64,000 nucleotides of DNA from an uncultured Bacteroidia bacterium. GTDB taxonomy: Bacteria; Bacteroidota; Bacteroidia; Bacteroidales; UBA932. Where the stretch lies: positions 62,001-126,000 of the forward strand of contig CACYWN010000001.1 of assembly GCA_902778105.1 (NCBI GenBank), written 5' to 3'. Of the stretch, positions 29,513 through 38,078 are shown one piece after another (the stretch's first letter is position 1; each line of letters starts with the position of its first letter). A program made the translations under genes and the position numbers. The notes beneath the pieces were generated by a model that was given only the letters and a program-made list of their open reading frames with translations, was not told the origin of the DNA and did no database searches.

Positions 29513-30517
29513 TTAGATCTGGTAGAATCCGACCTTCTTATAGACCTTCCGAAGGGTCTTGTTGGCCACGTAGGAAGCTTTTTCAGCCCCCTTCAGGTAC
29601 ACATCGTTGAGATAGGCCTTGTCCTTCATGAGGCGCTCGGCCTCTTCACGGATGGGACGCAGGGCCTCCACCACGGCTTCGCCGACAGCGGGCTTGAAGA
29701 CGCCGTAGCCCTGTCCGTCGAACTCCGCCTCAATCTCGGGGATGGTCTTGCCGGTCAGGGTGGCGTAGATGTTCATGAGGTTGGCGACGCCGGGCTTGTT
29801 CTCCTTGTCGAACCGGACGCAGTTCTCGCGGTCCGAGTCGGTCACGGCGCGCTTGAACTTCCGGCGGATGTCATCGGGGGAGTCCATGAGGAAGACGCAA
29901 CCGTCGGGAACGGATTTGCTCATCTTGTCGCCCGGGGTGGTAAGACCGTAGATCCGGGCGCCTGTCTTGGCGATCAGCGGCTCGGGAATCTTGAACACGT
30001 CGCCGTAGATGCTGTTGAAACGCTGGGCGATGTCCCGGCAGATTTCCACGTGCTGCTTCTGGTCCTCTCCGACCGGAACGTAATCGGGCTGGTACAGCAG
30101 GATATCCGCCGCCATCAGGACCGGATAGGTGAACAGGCCGGCGTTGATGTTGTTGCTGTATTTGGCCGACTTGTCCTTGAACTGGGTCATGCGGGACAGT
30201 TCCCCGAACATCGTATAGCAGTTCAGCACCCAGGCGAGCTGGCTGTGTGCGGGCACGTGCGACTGGAGGAAGAGCACGTTCTGCTCGGGATCCAGGCCGC
30301 AGGCGATGTACTGGGCCAGCTGGTTGACCGAGCGCTTGCGGAGCTCGGCCGGATCCTGCCGGACGGTGATGGTATGGAGGTCGGCCATGAAGTAATAACA
30401 CTCATAATCGTTCACCCGGTCCGCCCAGTTCTTGATGGCACCGAGATAGTTTCCGAGATGAAGGTCTCCGCTGGGCTGGATGCCGGACAGCATTCTTTTC
30501 TTCTGCAATTCTTCCAT
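29513..30517 (-). CDS. trpS: Tryptophanyl-tRNA synthetase
   Basis: Charges tRNA-Trp. The 334-residue class I enzyme shows the HIGH-type motif GDLHLGN at residues 17-23 and KMSKS at 198-202. The length is normal for bacterial TrpRS. The ATG at 30517 follows a promoter element by 30 nt. The gene is monocistronic, set between two terminators. Confidence 0.97.
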   Translation of the reverse strand: MEELQKKRMLSGIQPSGDLHLGNYLGAIKNWADRVNDYECYYFMADLHTITVRQDPAELRKRSVNQLAQYIACGLDPEQNVLFLQSHVPAHSQLAWVLNCYTMFGELSRMTQFKDKSAKYSNNINAGLFTYPVLMAADILLYQPDYVPVGEDQKQHVEICRDIAQRFNSIYGDVFKIPEPLIAKTGARIYGLTTPGDKMSKSVPDGCVFLMDSPDDIRRKFKRAVTDSDRENCVRFDKENKPGVANLMNIYATLTGKTIPEIEAEFDGQGYGVFKPAVGEAVVEALRPIREEAERLMKDKAYLNDVYLKGAEKASYVANKTLRKVYKKVGFYQI

Positions 30518-30547
30518 GTCGTATTGTCGTGTATCGATTCAAGTCTG

Positions 30548-30555
30548 CAAAAATA
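30548..30555 (-). promoter_or_regulatory. -7 promoter element of trpS
   Basis: TATTTTTG on the minus strand, 30 nt before the trpS ATG. No T-box-like leader fits into this space. Confidence 0.55.
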
Positions 30556-30579
30556 CGCAAATCCTTTGAAAATACTGTT

Positions 30580-30609
30580 GAGGCTGACCAAAAAGTTTTG
30601 ATCAGCCTC
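30580..30609 (-). terminator. Terminator of the tricorn-like protease gene
   Basis: Eleven-nt arms (30580-30590 and 30599-30609, one G-T pair) 30 nt beyond the stop of the minus-strand gene. The T tail is interrupted. Confidence 0.55.
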
Positions 30610-30638
30610 TTGTCTTTCCGAGTGAAGCGAAGGAATCC

Positions 30639-33600
30639 CTATTCCATTTCCGGAAGTCCGAGGTCCTTGAAGGTTCTCGGGGCCGGGATACCCGGAAGCG
30701 GCTTGCGGTCCTTGATCTGCTCGAGGGCCACTTCGATGGCCTTGAGGAGTTGCTGGTCCTCGCCGGCCTGTTCGCGGATGGGGTCGTTGTCCAGGAGGAT
30801 GTCCGGATCCACGCCATGGTTCTCCACGATCCACTGTCCGGTTTTAGCATCATAGTTCGTGAAGAACGGGACACGGACGTCGGTCCCGTCCATGTACGGC
30901 AGGGAGCCGCTGATGCCCACGATGCCGCCCCAGGTGCGCGTGCCGATGACGGTGCCCAGGTTGTTGGCCTTGAAGCTCCACGGGAACAGGTCACCGTCGG
31001 AAGCGGAGTATTTGTTGATGAGGAGCACCTTCGGGCCGGTGTGCGTCCCTTCCGGAACGGTAACGGTCAGGGTGGAGCCGCGGCGCATCGTCATCCGGTA
31101 CACCTCGCGCTGGAGGCGTTCGATGATCATCGGAGAGATGTTTCCGCCGCCATTTTCCCGGTCGTCGATGATGAGGGCTTCCTTGTCCAGCTGCGGATAG
31201 TAGTAGCGGGCCCATTCGTTCAGGCCTTCCGCGCCCATGTCCGGGATGTAGATGTAACCCACCTTGCCGCCGGAGAGCTTGTCCACCGTCTCGATGTTCT
31301 TCAGGATCCATTCATAGTGGTAGAGCGGATACTCGTCGGCGATGGGCTTCACGACCACTTTCTTTCCGCCGACGGTAAGTTCCGTGAGGACATCGGCCTT
31401 GCCCACCAGGAGCTTGTAGATATTGTCCACGTCCTTGAGGGAGACGCCGTCGATGGCGGTGATGACATCGCCTTCCTTCACGCCGAGACCGGGCTCCTGG
31501 AGCGGGGAACGCAGTTCCGGCCGGTAGGTTGCTCCCTGGAGGATGCGGTCGATGCGGAAGCCGTCCTTCACCTTGGAGAGTTCGGCACCCAGCAGGCCCA
31601 TCGGAATCCGTTCCGGCTTGGGATAGTCGGCAGGAGCGGTGACGTATGCGTGGCCGCTCGCCACTTCGGAGATCATTTCCCCGATGATGTAGTTCACGTC
31701 CAGGCGGGTCTTGGCATAGGGAACCAGGACTTCGTACTTGGCCTTGACGGCCTTCCAGTCGCGTCCATGCATGTTCTCCAGGTAGTAGCCGTCGCGGAAG
31801 GCGCGCCAGACCTCGTCATAGAGCTGGGGCCATTCCTGGGCATAGTCCACCGTGGCGACGAGACCGTCCAGGGCTACTTTGTCCTTCAGGCCCACTTTGG
31901 CGGCGGGAGCGGCCACGTACAGGTCGCGTTCCTTCATGAAGATGGCCTTCTTGTCCCCGTTGCGGACCATCATCCGGGCGTCGGTGCACTCTTCGTCCTT
32001 CTGGGTGGCGAAGTCGAAGACCCGGGTGCCGCGGCCGGCGCTGTACCAGAGCTTGCTGCCGTCGCTGTAGAAGCCGCGCCCCTTGACGGGCAGCTTGATG
32101 ATGCGGTCGATGATCCCGTCGGGATCCACCTTCGTGGCGGATTTTTCAGCGGTCTTCGGAGCACCGCCTTTCTTGGCATCGGCCTTAGGCTCGTCTGCTG
32201 CGGGCTTTTCCACCTTTACGACCGGGTCCTTCGCAATCAGCGGGGACGGCGTATCCTTGGACAGCATGGCCATATACACGCCGGACATGTCGCCGTAGGC
32301 GTAGTTCCATTCGATTCGGCTGTACTGCGGATTGAGGTCGCGGTCGGAGGTGAAGATGAGGTACTTGCCGTCGGCGCTGAAAGTGGGGCTGCCGCTGTTG
32401 TACCAGCGCTCGGTGACGGGGTATTCCTTCCCGCTGGCGAGGTTGTACAGATAGACGATGCTCATCTCGTTGGCTGCGGGCTTGGTGTAGGTAAGCCACT
32501 GGCTGTCAGGAGAATACTCGACACCGTAGAACTCCGCTTCCGGGTTTTGCATCACGGTACGCTTGGTCTTGGCGAACGGATCCACCTCCACGATGCGGTT
32601 CTTGCGGTCGGTGTAGAGGAGGTGCTTGCTGTCCGGGCTCCACTGCAGGGAGCGGATGTAGGTGTCGGCTCCCTTCGTGACCTGTACCGGATCACCGCCC
32701 TTGACGGCATCATACAGATAGATTTCCGTCTCGCCGGTGGCATCGCCGATCCAGGCGATCCACTGGCCGTCCGGACTCCAGTCGGCGCTCCGGTCGTTGG
32801 AGCCGGGCGTACGGCTGATGTTACGGGTGACACCCTGTTCCACAGGAACGTCGAAGACTTCGCCGCGGGCGGTCACGACCATGCGGGCACCGTCCGGAGA
32901 CAGGCTCATGCCCGTCCGCTTGTCGGCGACGGATTTCCGTTCGGTACGGCCGTAGATATCGTCTGAGGCCAGCGTGACGGGAATCCGGGTGGCTTTCCGG
33001 GTCTTCGGATCCAGCTTATAGAGCCAGCCGCCGTTCTCGAAGACGATGGTCCTTCCGTCGGTGGACGGGAACTTGACATCGAATTCCTTGAAGTCCGTCA
33101 CTTTCTCCGTCGTCCCGGTCTTCGTGTTGTAGACGAACAGGTTCATGACCATATCCCGGTCGGAGGCGAAGAAGATCTCGTCGCCGATCCACATCGGGAA
33201 GATGTCCTGGGCGTCGTTGTTGGTGACGTTTTCCACTTTCCCGGCCTTCGGGTCGTATACCCATACATCGTCCGCCATACCGCCGCGATAATACTTCCAG
33301 GTGCGGAATTCACGCATCACACGGTTGTAAGCAAGCTTCTGTCCATCAGGGGAATATGAGCAGAACCCACCCTCCGGAAGGGGAACCTGTGCGGGCATCC
33401 CGCCTTCCGGTGCGACGGTCCAGAGCTTGCCGGGGAAACCGTCGCCGATCCGGTTGCGATAGACGATCCGCTTCCCGTCCGGGGACCAGGCCATCACGAT
33501 GTTGTTCGGGCCCATCCGGTCTCCCAGGTCGTCGCGTCCGTTGGTGGCGGTATAGGTGAGCCGTACGGGTTCGCCGCCCTTGGCCGGAATCAGGTACACC

Positions 33601-33863
33601 TCCCGGTTGCCATCATATTCGCCTGTGAACGCAATGCACTTTCCGTCGGGGGAGTAGCGGGCGAACATCTCGTAACCGATGTGGGACGTGAGCCGCCGGG
33701 CTTCACCGCCCTGGATCGGGACCGTCCACAGGTCGCCGGCGTAGGAGAACGCCACTTCGGAAGAATTCGTGGCCGGGAAGCGCAGCAGGCGCGCTTCATC
33801 GGCCCGCGCCGTCAGGCAGGCCGCAGCGGCCAGCAGCGCGAAAGTCGCAATCAATCGTTTCAT
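30639..33863 (-). CDS. Tricorn-like S41 protease, secreted
   Basis: A 1074-residue secreted protein with signal peptide MKRLIATFALLAAAACLTARA. Two beta-propeller regions with YSPDGK / WSPDGQ repeats fill about residues 25-600. They are followed by a PDZ domain (about 770-850) and an S41 catalytic domain with His in SGHAYV and the nucleophile Ser in NKYSASDGD. Tricorn proteases degrade oligopeptides; in Bacteroidota secreted forms are common. I chose the ATG at 33863 because the frame upstream holds the promoter. An acidic/basic Lys-Ala-rich insert lies near residues 545-580. Confidence 0.92.
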   Translation of the reverse strand: MKRLIATFALLAAAACLTARADEARLLRFPATNSSEVAFSYAGDLWTVPIQGGEARRLTSHIGYEMFARYSPDGKCIAFTGEYDGNREVYLIPAKGGEPVRLTYTATNGRDDLGDRMGPNNIVMAWSPDGKRIVYRNRIGDGFPGKLWTVAPEGGMPAQVPLPEGGFCSYSPDGQKLAYNRVMREFRTWKYYRGGMADDVWVYDPKAGKVENVTNNDAQDIFPMWIGDEIFFASDRDMVMNLFVYNTKTGTTEKVTDFKEFDVKFPSTDGRTIVFENGGWLYKLDPKTRKATRIPVTLASDDIYGRTERKSVADKRTGMSLSPDGARMVVTARGEVFDVPVEQGVTRNISRTPGSNDRSADWSPDGQWIAWIGDATGETEIYLYDAVKGGDPVQVTKGADTYIRSLQWSPDSKHLLYTDRKNRIVEVDPFAKTKRTVMQNPEAEFYGVEYSPDSQWLTYTKPAANEMSIVYLYNLASGKEYPVTERWYNSGSPTFSADGKYLIFTSDRDLNPQYSRIEWNYAYGDMSGVYMAMLSKDTPSPLIAKDPVVKVEKPAADEPKADAKKGGAPKTAEKSATKVDPDGIIDRIIKLPVKGRGFYSDGSKLWYSAGRGTRVFDFATQKDEECTDARMMVRNGDKKAIFMKERDLYVAAPAAKVGLKDKVALDGLVATVDYAQEWPQLYDEVWRAFRDGYYLENMHGRDWKAVKAKYEVLVPYAKTRLDVNYIIGEMISEVASGHAYVTAPADYPKPERIPMGLLGAELSKVKDGFRIDRILQGATYRPELRSPLQEPGLGVKEGDVITAIDGVSLKDVDNIYKLLVGKADVLTELTVGGKKVVVKPIADEYPLYHYEWILKNIETVDKLSGGKVGYIYIPDMGAEGLNEWARYYYPQLDKEALIIDDRENGGGNISPMIIERLQREVYRMTMRRGSTLTVTVPEGTHTGPKVLLINKYSASDGDLFPWSFKANNLGTVIGTRTWGGIVGISGSLPYMDGTDVRVPFFTNYDAKTGQWIVENHGVDPDILLDNDPIREQAGEDQQLLKAIEVALEQIKDRKPLPGIPAPRTFKDLGLPEME

Positions 33864-33883
33864 AATCAGTCTTGTGCTTTGTA

Positions 33884-33914
33884 CAAAGATAGCCAATCGG
33901 AGAGGAAAAGTCAA
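33884..33914 (-). promoter_or_regulatory. Promoter of the tricorn-like protease gene
   Basis: On the minus strand, TTG (33914-33912), a 20-bp spacer and TATCTTTG (33891-33884), ending 20 nt before the ATG. Confidence 0.65.
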
Positions 33915-34024
33915 CCCTTCCGGCAAAAAACGGAAGTTGGTACTTTTCCGCGGGATCCGCCCCACGAACCCTGCAGATAAACCAAAAACTATGTGAAACG
34001 GGCCGTTCTGCACAGTTACACTGC

Positions 34025-34059
34025 AAAAAAGGGGGTCGGCTCACTATTGAGTCGACCCC
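34025..34059 (-). terminator. Intrinsic terminator of fba
   Basis: Twelve-nt arms (34032-34043 and 34048-34059, one G-T pair) around CTAT. On the minus strand the stem is followed by a T6 run. Confidence 0.85.
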
Positions 34060-34082
34060 GTCATTCATACAGTTACAGGGGA

Positions 34083-35084
34083 TTACTCCGCCTTTCCGTC
34101 GGAACCGAGGACGTTGACGATCTTGTGGATGTACATCTTCTTCATCTCCTCACGGGCGGGCTTGAGGTACTGGCGTGGGTCGAAATGGCTCGGGTTCTCG
34201 GCCAGGTGCTTGCGGATGGCGCCGGTCATCGCGAGACGGGAGTCGGAGTCGATGTTGATCTTGCAGACCGCGCTCTTGGCGGCCTCACGGAGCTGCTCCT
34301 CAGGAATGCCGATGGCGTTCGGGAGGTTGCCGCCGTACTTGTTGCACATGTCCACATACTCCTGCGGCACGGAAGAGGAACCGTGGAGGACGATCGGGAA
34401 GCCGGGGAGCTTCTTTTCAATCTCGTGCAGGACGTCGAAGGCGAGCGGCGGGGGAACCAGACGGCCGGTCTTCGGGTCGCGGGTGCACTGCTCCGGAGTG
34501 AACTTGTAGGCGCCGTGGGAGGTGCCGATGGAGATGGCGAGGGAGTCGCAGCCGGTGCGGCTGGCGAAGTCGATGACCTCTTCCGGCTTGGTGTAATGGG
34601 ATTCCGCGGCGGAAACCTCATCCTCGACACCGGCGAGCACACCGAGTTCGGCCTCGACGGTCACGTCATACTGGTGGGCGTAGTCGACGACCTTCTTGGT
34701 GAGGGCGATGTTCTCCTCGTAGGGGAGGGAGGAAGCGTCGATCATCACGGAGCTGAATCCCATGTCCACGCAGTTCTTGCACAACTCGAAGCTGTCGCCG
34801 TGGTCCAGATGGAGGACGATCTGGGGCTTTTCCCAGCCGAGTTCCTTCGCATAGGCGACGGCACCCTCGGCCATGTAGCGGAGAAGGGTGGCGTTGGCGT
34901 AGTTGCGGGCGCCCTTGGAGACCTGAAGAATCACCGGGGACTTGGTCTCGGCCGCGGCCTGGATGATGGCCTGGAGCTGCTCCATGTTGTTGAAATTGAA
35001 AGCGGGGATGGCGTAGCCGCCATCAACGGCCTTGGCGAACATTTCACGGGTGTTCACAAGACCCAATTCTTTGTAAGAAACCAT
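34083..35084 (-). CDS. fba: Class II fructose-bisphosphate aldolase
   Basis: Zinc-dependent cleavage of fructose-1,6-bisphosphate in glycolysis and the reverse reaction in gluconeogenesis. The 333-residue protein shows HLDHGD at 92-97 (a zinc His and the catalytic Asp region), TVEAELG, GTSHGAYKF with a second zinc His, and HGSSSVP. The start MVSYKELG is the usual one for this subgroup. It has its own promoter (35126-35133) and terminator. Confidence 0.95.
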   Translation of the reverse strand: MVSYKELGLVNTREMFAKAVDGGYAIPAFNFNNMEQLQAIIQAAAETKSPVILQVSKGARNYANATLLRYMAEGAVAYAKELGWEKPQIVLHLDHGDSFELCKNCVDMGFSSVMIDASSLPYEENIALTKKVVDYAHQYDVTVEAELGVLAGVEDEVSAAESHYTKPEEVIDFASRTGCDSLAISIGTSHGAYKFTPEQCTRDPKTGRLVPPPLAFDVLHEIEKKLPGFPIVLHGSSSVPQEYVDMCNKYGGNLPNAIGIPEEQLREAAKSAVCKINIDSDSRLAMTGAIRKHLAENPSHFDPRQYLKPAREEMKKMYIHKIVNVLGSDGKAE

Positions 35085-35125
35085 AGTATAACGATGTTAA
35101 CAGATTACGCTTCTGTATGCATCCG

Positions 35126-35133
35126 CAAATATA
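35126..35133 (-). promoter_or_regulatory. -7 promoter element of fba
   Basis: TATATTTG on the minus strand, 41 nt before the ATG. It lies just beyond the end of the small Cys-rich gene. Confidence 0.5.
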
Positions 35134-35140
35134 CCGATTT

Positions 35141-35506
35141 TTAAAATAAATTAAAAGTATCCGGCCCTTCTTGGGCGGAAAAATCTTGTATGATTTCGAC
35201 AGGATCTCCCATCTCGGGCGGTACGGGATCTCCTTGCAGCATCGGTTCCGGGTCTTCCGGTGAACAGGCGGCGACGACGGTCCCGATTCCGGCAGCGAGA
35301 CCGGCCAGGCGGGTGGCCTTTCCCAGGGAGCGGCGGCGCTCCAGTTGCTCCTCCAGGTATCGGACTTCGGCTTCGCATTTCGGACAGGTCCCGGCGCAGT
35401 CGCCTTTATGCCTGCACTCGGAAGTGATGAAGGCGATGTCATTTGCTTCCGCAATCTGACGGCGGATGTCCTTCAGGATCTTACAGGTCTGTTTTCCCCT
35501 TTCCAT
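35141..35506 (-). CDS. Small Cys-rich protein paired with a radical SAM enzyme
   Basis: The 121-residue protein has an N-terminal helical part (KILKDIRRQIAEAND), a four-Cys cluster C31-x5-C37-x3-C41-x2-C44 (CRHKGDCAGTCPKC), a charged helix, and a hydrophobic stretch ending in a lipobox-like VVAAC (Cys81). An acidic, proline-rich tail of 40 residues follows. The Cys cluster could bind an iron-sulfur cluster or zinc. The hydrophobic stretch is internal, so a normal lipoprotein signal is doubtful. The gene start lies 26 nt inside the radical SAM gene, so the two are co-translated. I do not recognise a named family; it may be the substrate or partner of the enzyme. Confidence 0.7.
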   Translation of the reverse strand: MERGKQTCKILKDIRRQIAEANDIAFITSECRHKGDCAGTCPKCEAEVRYLEEQLERRRSLGKATRLAGLAAGIGTVVAACSPEDPEPMLQGDPVPPEMGDPVEIIQDFSAQEGPDTFNLF

Positions 35507-36113
35507 TTCGTATGTCGGTTTTATAGTTGAATCGGTCAAATCGGGTAAAGCCCATTTCACGGAGCGCCGCCTCGCTGCGGTCGCGGTGAGCATTGGAGTT
35601 ATATCCCGGGATGAGTGGCAGCCGCAGGGTGCAGTCATCGGCCCGCGAGGCGAGAAGACGCAGGTTTTCCACCACGGGGGCATTGTCCTTCCCGGTATAG
35701 GAACGGTAGACCTCAGGGTCCATGTCCTTGATATCGATGAAGAAGTGGTCAACCACCTCCCTCAGTGTCTCAACCTTCCCGGACGGCACGTTCAGGGCGG
35801 TCTCCAGGTCGATTTTCCAGTCGCATAGGGCACGGAACCGGGCGATGAAATCCGCCCGCAGGGCCGGCTCTCCGCCGCCGAAGGTGATTCCGCCGCCGGT
35901 CGCCCGGAAGTACAGGTCGTCCACCTTCACCTTCTCCAGCAGCCCTTCCGGAGAATAGCGGGGAAAATGGTCTTCCGGCCAGTTGGTTTCGGGATTGATG
36001 CAGAAACGGCAGGTCAAGGGACAGCCGGGAAAGCATACCAGCGTATGCACTCCCGTTCCGTCAATGCCGATGCGATGTCGCGCGACGGCCATCACAGGTA
36101 CTTTTCCGTCCAT
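35481..36113 (-). CDS. Radical SAM protein, glycyl-radical-enzyme-activase-like
   Basis: The 210-residue protein has the radical SAM motif Cx3Cx2C at Cys31, Cys35 and Cys38 (CPLTCRFC), the glycine-rich GGGITFGGGEP that binds SAM, and an IDIKDMD segment as in PflA/NrdG-type activases. It has no ferredoxin insert and no SPASM domain. The short start segment RIGIDGTGVHTLV precedes the cluster. Start at 36113 (or 36092, both ATG). No glycyl radical enzyme is in the window. The partner may be the overlapping Cys-rich gene downstream, or an enzyme elsewhere. Confidence 0.85.
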   Translation of the reverse strand: MDGKVPVMAVARHRIGIDGTGVHTLVCFPGCPLTCRFCINPETNWPEDHFPRYSPEGLLEKVKVDDLYFRATGGGITFGGGEPALRADFIARFRALCDWKIDLETALNVPSGKVETLREVVDHFFIDIKDMDPEVYRSYTGKDNAPVVENLRLLASRADDCTLRLPLIPGYNSNAHRDRSEAALREMGFTRFDRFNYKTDIRNGKGKTDL

Positions 36114-36161
36114 CCCTTGAAAAGAATCCCAAAAGTCGGGCAACCTTGCATGATTCTCCGT

Positions 36162-36192
36162 CAAAATTAGTATTTTTGTATGAATAAGCCAA
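36162..36192 (-). promoter_or_regulatory. Promoter of the radical SAM operon
   Basis: On the minus strand, TTG (36192-36190), a 20-bp spacer and TAATTTTG (36169-36162). It physically overlaps the divergent gmk promoter, so the two may compete. Confidence 0.65.
36171..36178 (+). promoter_or_regulatory. -7 promoter element of gmk
   Basis: TATTTTTG, 19 nt before the ATG at 36198. It lies within the spacer of the divergent radical SAM promoter. Confidence 0.6.
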
Positions 36193-36197
36193 TCTTT

Positions 36198-36764
36198 ATG
36201 AGTAATAAGGTACTGATTTTCTCCGCCCCGTCCGGTTCGGGCAAGAGCACCATCGTGAACCATATCCTGGGTCTTCATCCGGAGATCGAGTTTTCCGTTT
36301 CCGCCACTTCCCGGCTGCCGCGGGGCGAGGAGAAGGACGGCGTGGAATACTTCTTCTATTCGGCCGACATCTTCCGCCTCCTGGTGCGGGACGACAAGTT
36401 CGTGGAATACGAGGAGGTCTATCCGGACCGTTTCTACGGCACCCTCAAGGCGGAGGTGAACCGGATCTGGGCCCGCGGGCACGTCATCATCTTCGACGTG
36501 GACGTCAAGGGCGGGGTGAACCTGAAGAAATACTTCGGCGACCAGGCCCTTTCCGTCTTCATCCAGGCCCCTTCCGTGGAGGTCCTCCGTGAACGGCTCG
36601 TGAAGCGCGGCACCGACTCCGCCGAGGACATTGAAAAACGTGTCGCCAAGGCCGCCGAGGAAATGACCTACGCCCCCAAGTTCGACAAAGTCCTTGTCAA
36701 TGACGACCTGGCCACCGCCCTTGCCGAGGCGGAGGCGATGGTCGATACTTTCCTTTCAGCGTGA
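36198..36764 (+). CDS. gmk: Guanylate kinase
   Basis: Phosphorylates GMP to GDP. The 188-residue protein has the P-loop SAPSGSGKST at residues 9-18 and the GMP-binding segment SRLPRGEEKDGVEYFF. I chose the ATG at 36198, since the in-frame ATG at 36180 lies directly on the promoter element. The 3' end overlaps nadD by 4 nt (GTGA). Confidence 0.96.
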   Translation: MSNKVLIFSAPSGSGKSTIVNHILGLHPEIEFSVSATSRLPRGEEKDGVEYFFYSADIFRLLVRDDKFVEYEEVYPDRFYGTLKAEVNRIWARGHVIIFDVDVKGGVNLKKYFGDQALSVFIQAPSVEVLRERLVKRGTDSAEDIEKRVAKAAEEMTYAPKFDKVLVNDDLATALAEAEAMVDTFLSA

Positions 36765-37318
36765 GGATCGCGGTCTATTCCGGGAGTTTCAACCCGCTGC
36801 ATATCGGCCATCAGGCCATCATGGAGTACCTGACGCGGGATGCGGCGTTCGACTGGGTGTACCTCATCGTGTCGCCGCAGAGTCCGTTCAAGGATGCGGA
36901 GAATGCGTTGACGGGGGAGCAGCGGTATGAGGCCGCCGTGGCCGCCGTGAAGCGGCATCCGGAGATCCGGGTATGGGTGGACGATATCGAGCTGGGCATG
37001 GAACCGCCTCATTATACGATCCGTACGCTGGATGCACTGCGGGAGCGGGAACCGGAGAACGCGTTCACGCTGGTCATCGGCGCGGACAACCTGGAGAGTT
37101 TTCCCCGCTGGCGGGACTACGGGCGCATCCTCCGGGAGTACGGTGTCGCGGTCTTTCCCCGGAAGGGCTATCACCGGGGCCATCTCAAGGCCCGCCTCCT
37201 TCGGGAATGTCCGGATTACCGGATCGACCTCCTGAAGGCCCCCCGCGTGGACATTTCCTCCACCGAAATCCGCGACGGCCTTGCCGCCGGGCGGGATATG
37301 AGCGCTTTTCTGATGTAG
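36761..37318 (+). CDS. nadD: Nicotinate-nucleotide adenylyltransferase
   Basis: Joins ATP and nicotinate mononucleotide to make deamido-NAD in NAD synthesis. The 185-residue protein has GSFNPLHIGH at residues 8-17 and the C-terminal ISSTEIRDGL, both nucleotidyltransferase signatures. It starts with GTG overlapping the gmk stop by 4 nt, so translation is coupled. Confidence 0.94.
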   Translation: MRIAVYSGSFNPLHIGHQAIMEYLTRDAAFDWVYLIVSPQSPFKDAENALTGEQRYEAAVAAVKRHPEIRVWVDDIELGMEPPHYTIRTLDALREREPENAFTLVIGADNLESFPRWRDYGRILREYGVAVFPRKGYHRGHLKARLLRECPDYRIDLLKAPRVDISSTEIRDGLAAGRDMSAFLM

Positions 37319-37321
37319 CTT

Positions 37322-37819
37322 ATGCAGATAGAAACCGAACGGAAGTTCCTCGTGACAGGGGACGGGTACAAGGCGGAGGCGGTGGAAAAGCACCGGATCC
37401 GCCAGGGGTATATCGCCCATGACAGCGGTCGCAGCGTGCGCGTGCGCATCAGCGACGGGCAGGGCTTCCTGACCATCAAGGGACCGTACATCGCTCTGGG
37501 GAGCCGTCCGGAGTGGGAGAAGGAGATATCCCTGCAGGAGGCGGAGGACCTGTTTGTACTGTGCAAGCCGGGGAGCATCGACAAGACCCGCTGGATCGTG
37601 CCGATAGATTCCTTCGCTCCGCTCGGAATGAAAGACGCTTCCCGTTTCTTCGAGGTGGACGAGTTCCATGGGGAGAACGAGGGTCTCGTGCTGGCCGAAA
37701 TCGAACTCTCCGAGGCTGACGAAGCCTTTCCCCGGCCGTCCTGGCTGGGGAAAGAAGTGACGGACGACAAGCGTTACTACAACGGCTATCTCGCGCGGAA
37801 ACCCTTCAAATCCTGGTAG
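37322..37819 (+). CDS. CYTH-domain protein (triphosphate tunnel metalloenzyme)
   Basis: The 165-residue protein carries the defining ExExK motif at residues 4-8 (ETERK) and alternating Arg, Lys and Glu strands that line the tunnel (VRVRIS, LTIKG, EKEI, AEIELS). Related enzymes hydrolyse inorganic triphosphate or nucleoside triphosphates. It follows nadD after 3 nt, so it forms an operon with gmk and nadD. Confidence 0.88.
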   Translation: MQIETERKFLVTGDGYKAEAVEKHRIRQGYIAHDSGRSVRVRISDGQGFLTIKGPYIALGSRPEWEKEISLQEAEDLFVLCKPGSIDKTRWIVPIDSFAPLGMKDASRFFEVDEFHGENEGLVLAEIELSEADEAFPRPSWLGKEVTDDKRYYNGYLARKPFKSW

Positions 37820-37836
37820 AATTTCCTTTTTTTTCG

Positions 37837-37844
37837 TATTTTTG
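37837..37844 (+). promoter_or_regulatory. -7 promoter element of the cobalamin-riboswitch transcript
   Basis: TATTTTTG just before the riboswitch aptamer, preceded by a T8 tract. Confidence 0.6.
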
Positions 37845-37849
37845 CGCCG

Positions 37850-38017
37850 GATGAGGGTGCCCGGACCGGGAGTCTTCCCGGTGGGCTCAAAAGGGAATCC
37901 GGTGCGAATCCGGGACTGTGCCCGCAGCTGTGTCGTCCATAACGGCTCCGAATCATTGCCATTGTCCCCCCGGGGATGAGAAGGCCGGGGCCGGGACCAG
38001 TCAGAAGACCTGCCATC
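37850..38017 (+). promoter_or_regulatory. Cobalamin riboswitch
   Basis: The leader contains the B12-box parts in order: GGGTGCC near the 5' end, AAAAGGGAA, a CCGGTGCGAATCCGG hairpin, GGACTGTGCCCGCAGCTGT and the closing CAGTCAGAAGACCTGCC. The ends can pair as GATG (37850-37853) with CATC (38014-38017). It precedes btuG by 61 nt. The intervening GGGACAAGTCC region probably forms the expression platform controlling translation initiation. Adenosyl- or other cobalamin would repress btuG-btuB. Confidence 0.93.
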
Positions 38018-38078
38018 GTCAAGTTGCACAAAAGGGCTCGGGGACAAGTCCTTGTGGGAACGTAAACCATTGTAATCC

